DNA of 64,000 nt from Heterotrichella gracilis (lineage: Eukaryota > Sar > Xanthophyceae > Tribonematales > Xanthonemataceae), in the NCBI GenBank assembly GCA_032358255.1, contig JAULBX010008883.1, positions 62,001 through 126,000 of the forward strand, written 5' to 3'. The position numbers and the translations under genes are program-made. Shown here piece by piece: positions 54,986-64,000 of this stretch (position 1 is its first letter; the number at the start of each line of letters is the position of its first letter). The notes beneath the pieces were generated by a model. That model had not been told where the DNA came from, made no database searches, and saw only the letters and a list, made by a program, of their open reading frames with translations.

Positions 54986-57117
54986 TTACAACCCCACCTT
55001 CTGCTGCATTTTTGGCAGCCATGACAGGAAGGCAAGTGTGAACACCACATGTGGCCCAATCCTGCATCACAGCTCGCAAATCAGCAACTGTCCAGTTCCT
55101 GGAGGTACAATGCAACTGCATTGTCATAGTGCCCCCTCCCTCCCTCCTCCCTACTGTACGCTGACTGCATGCTACTGCGCCCGCCCCAAAACCACTGTCA
55201 CTACAGCTGCACCCTGCCCGCCAGCATTGCTGCCCTGTCCCCGCGCTAGCCAACAAGCTCCAGGCCATGGTGCTGCCTTGCCTCATGGGTTGTCATGCCA
55301 ACCCATGTTCAACGGCCGCCCCCACCAAACATCCTAACGCTGCTTTCCCGGGTGCGGCATTGCTCCCCGATAGTCTACAGCCCAACCTTGGACTCCAGCC
55401 TTGGAAGAGAGTCCAGGATAATCAGGGTAAACACAGCATGAGGAGCAATCCTGCAGCCAACCAGAAGATCAGCCTGCCCTAATGACATGCACTATGATCC
55501 CTGCATGCCCTGTGAGTGTGCCCTGCCTATCCCTACTGAACCCGCAAACCGTGGCCCACACAAGCCAGACTGTGCAGGCGCCATTGCAACCCTACCCTAT
55601 GTGCAAAACCCTACCCTTATGTGCCAAAACCCTATGCTGTGCTCGATCTCCCCATGGGTCAAATCACGCAGCCATACCTGACAAAGTATGTGGGGAAGCC
55701 AGTGTAGAACTTCAGGGGCCCTTCGTTTTTCAAGGTCTGCATGGCACAGTCCAGCGGGCTCTTGTATGGGAATGTGCCATCAGGCAGCCTCTCCATCTTC
55801 TGGATGCGCGTCTTCACAAAGTCAAAGGGCAGCGAGCACACGGATGCAAAGAACCCTGCGATGGTGGCACCACCAAGCACCACGGCATTGCCGCCCTTCT
55901 CCAAACCGGCAGCCTCCAGCATCTCCTTTGCCTGTGCACATACGGGCGGCTTCACTCATACTGAACCTGACACACGCCGAAGGTAAAATCATAGTACATA
56001 GGACTTGATTGTTGTTGGAGTAGCTTTGCGCACGCATGTGGGTGAGCCCTCTGCCAATCCCGGCTTATAAGTAGACCCTAAACCCTGAACATAAATGTCT
56101 CGTACTTATTACTTTAACAATTTCCAAATGTCCTGCAGCAGGTACCTGGTCATTTGACGCCAGCATGCCCATGTTGAGGGCCATTGCACGCACAACCGTG
56201 GGGGTGGCACCGGTGAACAGCCCCTTCACACCCTCTTCCTTCACGATCCTGCACCATGAAGGCACCAACATGTCACAGCAAGATACGCTGGACGTTGCCA
56301 CACATGCATTGCGCTGAATTACGTATGGCACTATTACAGTGGCGTGCTCAATGCTGTGCCATGAGCTGCAAACAGCTTAGTGTTAGCCTCAAGGCAATAA
56401 GCCTGCTGGGAATGCCTTTTTGCTTGTGAACCCGCCCCACCTGACCAAGGCATCGCCCACGTTCTTGTAGCCGCGGCGCTTGTCAACAGGCAGAGTTGCA
56501 TCGGCCTGCATGCGGATGAGGGTCAGGTCTGCAGGGGAGCCGACCAGCGCGCCCAGGCCTCCGGCCGTCAACCCTGCTGCTGCCTTCTGCCACAACGGGA
56601 TATTCTGCAGCAGGGGATCCAGCTTAGTCATGCCGGCAGCACAAAGGGATTGGCATCCACAATGGGAGTGGAGGAGCGAAGCGAACAGCTAGTGCCAGGC
56701 AGCAATACAAGCTCATTGGGATCTTACTTGACCCTTGTTAGACTCCTTCAAGTACTCAGAGAGCTTGTTGAAGATACCCAGGCGGGCAGTGGTGTAGGTT
56801 GCCTGGCGCAACAGGCCAGCTGACAGGCCCTTGTACAGGGAGCCAAACCCATCTGTCTTGATGATGTTGCTGGCCACGCCAAACTGGAACACAAAACGAT
56901 GAGTAAGATTGCGGGACTGTAGCGGGAGAGGGGAGAGCGCTTATGGTATTGGAAAGCAAGCCCGTACCGGTGACCCTTGCGCTCCTAGTTGGATGCGCAC
57001 TTTCACCATGTCAATGGGCTGGATGATGCAGGTGGCCAGCATACCACTGGCACCTCCATTGATGAAGGGCTTTGCAGCCTTCCAGATAGGGCTCTGAATC
57101 GCTGGTTTGTCCGACAT
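54986..57117 (-). CDS. Mitochondrial 2-oxoglutarate/malate (dicarboxylate) carrier
   Basis: It exchanges 2-oxoglutarate, malate and related dicarboxylates across the inner mitochondrial membrane. Six exons give 300 residues, the normal size: 57117-56968, 56883-56728, 56604-56441, 56248-56146, 55931-55678 and 55061-54986. The three tandem repeats of the SLC25 family each show the Px[D/E]xx[K/R]x[R/K] signature: PIDMVKVRIQ near residue 34, PADLTLIRMQ, and PFDFVKTRIQ. The words GFGSLYKGLSAGLLRQATYTT and VRAMALNMGMLASNDQ, and the C-terminus GPHVVFTLAFLSWLPKMQQK, place it with plant DTC and animal OGC proteins (SLC25A11). No N-terminal presequence is needed in this family, which supports the start at 57117. 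Confidence 0.94.
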
Positions 57118-59206
57118 CTGCAGCAAGGGAGTCATAAGGTCTGCAGGGTCACAGGTACCACAAGGTGGACGACTTTTAACATAGGCTGTAATGTCCAACC
57201 CACAAGCTGCTACTCCACACTGCACTTATGTAAAAGCAAGTGATACAATGCACACTCAGGATTCCATCCTTGTAAGCTAGTCATTATCACATAATTGTGG
57301 ACCGCAACCTACAACGTTTGGCACAGATCACTTTCACGGTTGGGCGCAGTCTTGCACACAAGACAGAGCTAGTTGAAGTGCAAGGCAATAATCAAATGAA
57401 ACAGGCTGCCAGGCAAAAGCACTAGTCTGCTTCAACATAGCAGGGCGCTGGGCGCATATATTGAGTGACACACACTTACTAATCAATGCCAATGCCAGAG
57501 CGTGAGTCCTGCAGAGCTTTGTGCCCAGGCGGAGATACAAGGAATGCTTAGTTGTCCACTGAACTTCTTATGGTTGTTTAGTCACAAAAGGCACTCGTGA
57601 ACAGCACAGGGAGTGCACGCCGTCGTACCTTGCTTGGCTTGGTGAGTTACTCCAGACGGCGCGACAAGGCGACGGCGGGGAGCAAGCGTGTGCTGGCGAA
57701 GCCCCAGGGTCAGATCCTTGTGAGGTTCCGAAGTGTACTCAGTGACAGGCAAGCGCAGAGCAAGAGTGGCTACATTGGCGATGGCTGCAAGTTATTGTTC
57801 AGCTGCCGCACGTTGGCACCCCGTGTGAAAGGTGTGGGGACCCTGCAATTCTTCCAGGGATGTGCAATTCTGCAGGGATCATTGACTCTGCGACTCTGGC
57901 ACCTCACGAGTCTTGAGGCAGCAGCCTCCAGTGCAGGCTCTGCATTCTGGTGGTGCTTTCAAAGCAAACCAGGCCACTGGATCTGCTCCTTACTGTTGAA
58001 TAGTTTACCTGTCACAGTTGGCAACCTTGAACCATTGGGATGGCCCCTCATACTGAAGGGCTGATAAACACAAACCTCCATAACAGCGCCGAATACGGCC
58101 CCATTGGCAAGACTTTAGTGCCAAAATAGCCCCAATTGGTGCCATTTTGTGCCAATCCAACCAGTTGCATGACGACCAACCCTAGCAAGCCTTGTAGCCA
58201 TGCAAAGAGTCCACATATGCATACACAGAGTGGCTGCTGGGCAACCAACCACAAGTTCGGTAGAATAATTAATGGTTGTAACAACAGTTGATGACATCAC
58301 ATTGTGCAACGTTACATGAAAGTGAACGCTGCAGCTTGCAGGTAACAGCAGTTACACGCGGTCACTGCAAGGGATATGTGCAATATTGGAACTCAGAAAG
58401 CCTTTGAAGTTGCTAGAGGCTACATGAATGGAAGCAACACAGGCAAATACTGCAACGCTTCATTGGCAGGTAGGGCGACGATGATACGCAATCCTATCAA
58501 TTGATCGGGCGGGGTCCGGTCAGCCACCACACTCCATCAGCCCCAATTGAATAGGATACAGGCTTAACTAGCTGCACACATGTAGCATGCGGTGCCTTAA
58601 TAAAGTAATAGGAAAACAATGCAGCCTAAGATATTTACTGCACAGGATTGTGCATCATGCACACCAACTAACCTAAGCCCTAAAACATTGCTGCCTTTTG
58701 CATCAATTGACAATGGGCGAGAATGCATGCAGGTGCTCAATTGATACAATATGCAACAGGCACATTGCTGTGCCCCCCAAAAAAATGCATTTATGGCATG
58801 ACCACCACAATTCCATCAACTGCGCTAACCAGAGCTGGTGACGAGTGTGTCACAGTTGTTCACTTCATGTTGAGTTCACAATGGCAAAGGAGTGCTGCCT
58901 TCCTTGCATCTGCTGGGCCCAGACAATGCCACAGCTCACCTAAGCAGGCATACCCCCCAACAGCACCAATTATCACTACTCCCCTGCCCTGCCTACGTGG
59001 TCCATGCCACATGCCCACAGGCGCATGTGACAGGGCTCCACACTATACGCAGGGACAGACAAAGCCTTCCCCCCCCATACCCCACCCCTCCCACATCCCC
59101 TGAGGCACACCATCCAGCCCCAATCTCCACCGTTGCCTCACCCATCCCTCAAACCAGCCCGTGTGCCAATGCCCCAATCAAGGTTGCGGCCCACGCAGCA
59201 GGCCCT
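57118..59206. other. Intergenic region upstream of the carrier gene
   Basis: This lies between the carrier start (57117) and the pectin-lyase-fold gene's stop (59207). A 155-residue plus-strand open frame at 57597-58064 has no recognised domain and could be chance. C-rich tracts lie at 59060-59160. No RNA or mobile element is visible. Confidence 0.5.
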
Positions 59207-62200
59207 CTATAGGTTGCCTATCTGCACTGGCAGGGAGAGCGAGCTGCCGGCGCTCACTGTCTTGCCACTCATGTTGATGAGCGTGACCGTCATCTCGTTG
59301 CGCACCCCCTTCCCAGATATATCCTTAAAGCTGGTGCAGTCCACTGCAGGCAGGCCACTGTTGCTGTCGCGAGGTGGCACGCACTTAAACTGGAACAGCG
59401 CGCCGGCGGCCATCTGGTGGTACAGGTAGAAGGTCTTCATCTCTCCGGAGCCCCAGTCGCTGTCGGGCACGGCCTGCAAGGGCGGGAAGCAGGGTGTGAG
59501 GCAATGACGGGGAGGGGGGCAATGGCGGGGAGGGTGGCAGTGGCAATTGGATGTGGACGGTGTGGTGCAGCAAGGTGGATTTGCCACTGCAATGCATATA
59601 AGTCATCGCATCTGCCCATGATTGACAGGACTCATGCAATGGTATCACAGGCCCGCACAGAGTCCGTTCAGGCCAGGTGGTATGAGGGAGAGAAGCCCTT
59701 CAATGGATGGATGCACATCAACTTTTCTGAATATCCTGCCATCACATGTACACGTTCAATTTAAGCTCAATAAGTTAAGCCCTGGCCAAGCCGACCCAGC
59801 AACCAACCCAAACAAATGTTACCTTGAGTGTGAAGAAGTTGCCCACCAGGGCCTTGCCGCCATTGAAACCACTAGGGTTTGAGGAGGTCACCAGCTGCAC
59901 GGGCCCGTCGGTGCCTGTGGTTGCGCCCTTGAAGGTGATGACGTTCACAAACGACTTGCCGGAGAAGCCCAGCTGGCCCTCCGCCAGCTGCGAGCCCAGG
60001 TTGATGATGGCGTTGATGGCGATGAAGTCGCCCTTGAACAGGGTGGCGTCGGAGTGGGCTTTCTGCAGCAGGCAGGCATGTGGCGGTGAGGGTGGCGCAG
60101 ACTGGAATTGTTTTTTTACTTTCTGAAGCTTAAAAGGAAAGCAAATTACCGAGATCTTTTATATCCGTACATAGTTAAATGCATTATGCGGCTTGCGCAC
60201 TGGCAGCACTGGCAGGTGATTCTCAACCTCAGCTTGAAAGTGGTGGACCAGTAAACAACCTGGCAGGAAATTACGGCTAGTCCATGCCTGCACACCGGCT
60301 ACAAAGGCGTTGGGCAGCAGCACTCACCCCCAGGTTTCCGATCTGGAGCAGGTCCCTGGCAGGCTTGTAGTCCGCCACAAACAGCGACCAGTCGGGGTTG
60401 TCCTTGGGCGGGCTGATGTTGCCGATCTCAAACTTGTTGGAGTCCCAGTTGGGCTGGAAGGAGGTGAACTGGGCGATGGCAGAGGCCGAGCCGCTGGAGG
60501 GTCCTCCTGTAATCGAGTTGCCGATGATGTGGTTGGCCTGCATGTTGCCGGTGTGCTTCTCCACGCGGAAGGCGATGGCTGCACGATCAGGGGCACAGCG
60601 GGGGTCAGATGGTCCCAGAGCAAGGGGAAAGCACACAATCACAGGATGGGGAGCAACCTTCATGACATGCACGCTTGATAGGAGAGGTCAGGTGGTCCCA
60701 GGAGTTGAGTAATGGCAAGCATCTGACAGGATAGCCATTCCCCGTAAACTGCCATGTACGCCCATGCACGCACACTCCGTAGCTTGCCTGCAAACAACAT
60801 CCATGGGTGGCGTGCTACCTACCGTATTTTGCGTTGATGATCTGGTCAAAGTGCACGGTTGTGGACAGCACCGACGTGCCCTGGCTGTTGATCCCCAGGC
60901 GGATGGCATCCCCACAGTCCTTCAGCGTGCTGAACCACAGGTTGGCCAGCGAGGAGCTCTCCAGGTGGGCGCAGTAGTCGGAGAATCCCCTGAGCTTGGG
61001 GAGGACCACCTTGTAGGAGAAGGTGCCGCCCTGCAGGGGAGGTGGTAGCAGGTTGGGGGTGGTGGGAGGGCCGGCAGGAATGGCTGGTGGTGGCCATGCG
61101 ATGGTGGTGGTGGGAGGGTCCAGTGGCCAGGGAGTTGGATACACACATGGCAATACCAGTACATGTAGCCGTGAGTGCAATACCCTGCCGATGGCCTGAG
61201 TCCACCAACACCACAAGCCCTGCACACCCAGCAGGTCGTGCTTACGTACCGAGATGTACCCACCCTGGCCTGTTAGGGTTTAGAGTTTGTGCGTACCAAG
61301 ATGTGCACCCCTTGGCCTGTTAAGGGTTTAGGGTTTAGGGTTTGTGCGTACCGAGATGTACACCCCCTGGCCGTTGCCGTTCACAGACACCAGCTCGGCG
61401 TTGGGCGAGGAGGCGACGGCCACGTTCACGTCCAGAGCAAGCTGCTGGCCCAGGCCATACTTGCCGCTGAAGTACACCCAGCCTGAGCCTGTGGGTTGAG
61501 GAGGTGGGGGGTCAGGGGGGTGGGGCATGACGCCAAGCTGGATACAGTTATTGACTTCAACGTGTACTTAATTACATGCATTCCCCCGAATCCACCACCA
61601 GAGGCCACACGCCGTGCATTCCAGGCTGGATCAGCCCGAGGAATGGTGCAGATTCAGCCCACGGGTGCTGGCATTGTGGGTATAACCCTGCCTATCAGCA
61701 ACACAGCCAACCCCATTGCACAAGCTGCAGATGTGGACAGCATTGACAAATGCGCGCAGCCGATACACAACTGCCTAGGACATGCAGGTGAGGTCAAGCA
61801 GGCAGTACACACCCACCTTTGCGGTCAAGGGACTTGAAGGCCTCCACAATTGCATCGTGGTCATCGGTTTTGCCATCGGCAGCAGCGCCAAACCACTCGG
61901 GGTAGACGCGGACGGTGTACCTGCACGGCCCAGTGTGCATACGCGTCAGGAGAGGGGCACGCGAACATACACCAGGTGACTCAGCATGGTGAGTCAGCAT
62001 GTTGCCTGAAAGACCCCACCAAATGCAGCAGCAGAACTGCATCGAAAGCAGCGCCATGCCCTTGCCGTGCGCCGGTGTAGGGTTCAGGGTTCAGCTAGGG
62101 GGGGCAATTATTACCCAGTGTGAGGAAAGAAGTGCTTGGCCCCGTATGTGCAAGACTGACAGCTAATCTGGGCTGTATTGCTGGAATGCATGTAACCAAC

Positions 62201-62972
62201 TATGGGGACCCACCAGCCAATGCTGACTGTCCCGCTGCCGGTGTACCGTTTAATGTTTAGGGTTTAGGGTTCAGGATATAGGGACCCACCAGCCAAAGCT
62301 GACTGTCCCGCTGCCTGTGAAGAAGGTCTCCAGCGGGTGCTCAGGCTGCGAGTCAAGTGACAGGGTCACGCCTGAGCCCAGCTTGATGACGGACCCGCTC
62401 ACGCCGATGATGGGCTTGGACAGGGTGATGCTGCTGCCCACGTAGAAGGTACCTGCAAGTGGAAACAAGCAATTGTATTAAATTGGAAGAAGCACTACAA
62501 AAAAAGATATTATAGGAGTAATTGCACTCAATTTGTAATTGAAGTGGAACGTTGGTTGTAGGTAGTTGCAAAGAGTCGCGAGGGAGTATAGATGCCAAAT
62601 TGCACTGCAGTGGTATCATATACCTGCAACGTGCAAAGCCGTACATTCCCAAAGTGACTCATACACGCCGCTCCATTTGGAAGGCCCTACCCAAGGTCCT
62701 CCTATTCCCGCCCTACCCAAGAATGTGCACTCATATTTGACACCTGTACTGTGCGGCGGCAAGTTCAACTCACCAGATGGCAGGTAGATGGCTGACAAGC
62801 TGCTGTCAGAGTCCATGCTAGAGAACGCGCCGGAGTTGTCGGTTTTGCCGTCGCCACTGGCGCCATTGTTGGTGGCGTCGACGCTGCCGCAGCTCTGGGC
62901 GTGCGAAGGTGCGGCTGCAGCTAGTAGCAGCAGTGCAAGCATGCCACCCACAGCAGCAGCGTGTGAGCGCAT
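59207..62972 (-). CDS. Secreted pectin-lyase-fold (pectate lyase superfamily) protein
   Basis: Eight exons give 522 residues with agreeing phases: 62972-62774, 62452-62290, 61920-61817, 61488-61352, 61030-60823, 60578-60328, 60062-59823 and 59473-59207. Residues 1-26 are a clear signal peptide: MRSHAAAVGG, a Leu/Ala core, then APSHAQ. Right after it comes the family's entry motif NNGASGDGKTDN (35-46), and a second one, EWFGAAADGKTDD, follows near 129-141. The remaining Gly/Ser/Asn-rich strands suit a right-handed parallel beta-helix. The C-terminal ~90 residues (exon 8) look like a separate beta domain. Enzyme activity is not shown by any catalytic residue I can place; candidates are cell-wall polysaccharide lyase, hydrolase or epimerase, or a structural wall protein. 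Introns 2 and 4 hold copies of the adjoining exon edges. Confidence 0.83.
61253..61375 (-). repeat. Three copies of the exon 4 end with donor, in TTTAGGG-type sequence
   Basis: The real exon 4 end and donor (minus strand, 61375-61346) recur at about 61322-61298 and 61280-61253. Each reads like CTGGCC... GTACATCTCGGTACG on the minus strand, and the units are separated by TTTAGGG-type heptamers (61274-61292 and 61322-61344). The outermost copy keeps an intact GTACGT donor. Confidence 0.9.
62208..62300 (-). repeat. Copy of exon 2 end and donor inside intron 2
   Basis: The exon 2 end and donor of the pectin-lyase-fold gene (62320-62281 on the minus strand) are copied at about 62250-62208. Shared words are GGGACCCACCAGCCAA and GCTGACTGTCCCGCTGCC. 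TTTAGGG-type heptamers lie between the copies (62253-62275). The GTGGGT donor is intact in both. Confidence 0.9.
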
Positions 62973-64000
62973 GGTGGAGGGTGTGAGGTCCGTGCCCAGG
63001 GGTCACCTGCGCAAGGGGAACCATAAGGGTTGAGGGCTGGGTGATGTGGTCTGACATGCGGGGTGGGTCAAAGTCACAGGGCAAGCGGCAACCATAGGGA
63101 TGGGTCAAACCGTGTGTGCACACCTCCCGCTTGGACCTAACCTAGACCCAAACCCTAGACCCTAAAATGTGCAACAGCCATGGCTGCTGGAATGCATGCC
63201 ACTCATACCTGAAGTGAGGTGGTGCAGATGGTGCTTCCAAACCTATGTACCCAGATCTTGCTCTTTTCCAATACAGCAAGTGTTCTTCTCCCGAAATTTG
63301 AGAGAACATGCCACTAGACGAGTAGACTTTGTGGCAACTCGGTATGCTCAACGGGTGTGCAGTTGACAAGAAACAGAACTTATACCGCTATACCTACGTG
63401 AATAAACGATGTGAAGGCCAAAAAAGACGCTTGCCCAATACATCACCATGGTTGGTGGGCAAATGTGCCATCAAGTACGACATAGCGGATCAAACCTCAT
63501 ACAGCGCAGATGCTGCCAGATATGCGAAGTAAGCCAAGTGCGTTGCAGTCACAGTGTGCTATGAAGCACCGTCCCTTTAAAACCCTTCTGGGCAACCCAA
63601 GATCCGCGGCAAGGATACACGAGAAAATACGATGCCACTGAGTGTAAGGTTGTATCACCCAACAGAGGTGCAGCCCGGCATACACGAGGGCGACTGTACT
63701 TGAGCAAACAGCAGTGAAATTTAGAGTGCTTGACAGGGTTGGAACGGTGGCCACCTCTTGCCAAGACAAAGCTTCCACCTGGCTGAGATGGTCACTTCCC
63801 GCATGCGTGCCAGATAGTCTAGCCATCGCGGGACAAGGGGACACCGATCGCCGTACTAGCAACACGAGCTTTGCAGGCTGATCTTAGTAGAACCCGCGGG
63901 TCACCAGCGTCCTCACCTTGAAGGAAAGATTTGGGTCCCACAGGAAGGGATTTGCCAGGTGCTGGATACCAGGTTGTTGTGCCTGCAACAGGCCAGCACA
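62973..64000. other. Upstream flank of the pectin-lyase-fold gene
   Basis: This should hold the promoter and 5' UTR of the minus-strand gene that starts at 62972. Telomere-like CCCTAGACCC and ACCCTAAAA words are at 63133-63168. No further gene is supported before the window ends. Confidence 0.5.

Noticed and set aside
57597-58064. 155-residue plus-strand open frame
   Set aside because: Readable but without domain, signal or intron structure; chance length is possible at this base composition.
1-64000. CRISPR arrays, bacterial operons, phage or LTR-type elements
   Set aside because: All genes are intron-bearing or typical eukaryotic genes. The tandem units seen are copies of local exon edges, not regular spacer arrays, and no reverse transcriptase, integrase, capsid or transposase was recognised.

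Overview
This window looks like nuclear DNA of a photosynthetic green-lineage eukaryote, most likely a green alga. Its genes are split by many GT-AG introns. It encodes a cycloartenol synthase with plant-type active-site residues, an SnRK2-type kinase, a PHT4/ANTR-type transporter with a plastid-like leader, a second plastid-targeted membrane protein and a GT29 glycosyltransferase. TTTAGGG-like heptamers are scattered through introns. An intact RIB43A gene suggests that the organism makes flagella at some stage. I cannot name the species.

Layout. 1-6.0 kb: RIB43A (-) and a plastid membrane protein (-). 6.6-12.4 kb: cycloartenol synthase (+, 13 exons). 14.2-18.6 kb: a protein kinase with a long disordered N-terminus (-). 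20.1-30.8 kb: two paralogous hotdog thioesterases (one -, one +) on either side of an SCFD2-like Sec1/Munc18 gene (-). 31.7-36.4 kb: a cytochrome P450 (+). 37.45-37.54 kb: a tRNA-Ser(CGA) whose two halves lie in reversed order (-). 38.1-45.2 kb: GT29 sialyltransferase-like protein (+). 46.7-47.9 kb: SnRK2-like kinase (-, no intron). 49.6-53.4 kb: PHT4-like anion transporter (-). 55.0-57.1 kb: mitochondrial 2-oxoglutarate/malate carrier (-). 59.2-63.0 kb: secreted pectin-lyase-fold protein (-). For eleven of the twelve protein genes a continuous reading frame was rebuilt by hand from start to stop, with every exon phase agreeing; one junction in the plastid membrane protein is unsettled. The genes are ordinary housekeeping and metabolic loci and do not form one pathway.

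Two things stand out. First, the permuted tRNA-Ser gene: the 3' half (positions 38-73) lies upstream of the 5' half (positions 1-37), with only 7 bases between them. When the halves are joined, every stem of a class II serine tRNA pairs perfectly. Second, at least nine exon edges in this window have one or more extra copies nearby, mostly tandem in the adjoining intron. Each copy carries a piece of exon plus the splice-site region, and several keep an intact splice signal. This looks like repeated local duplication across exon-intron borders, a proposed route to new introns and exons.
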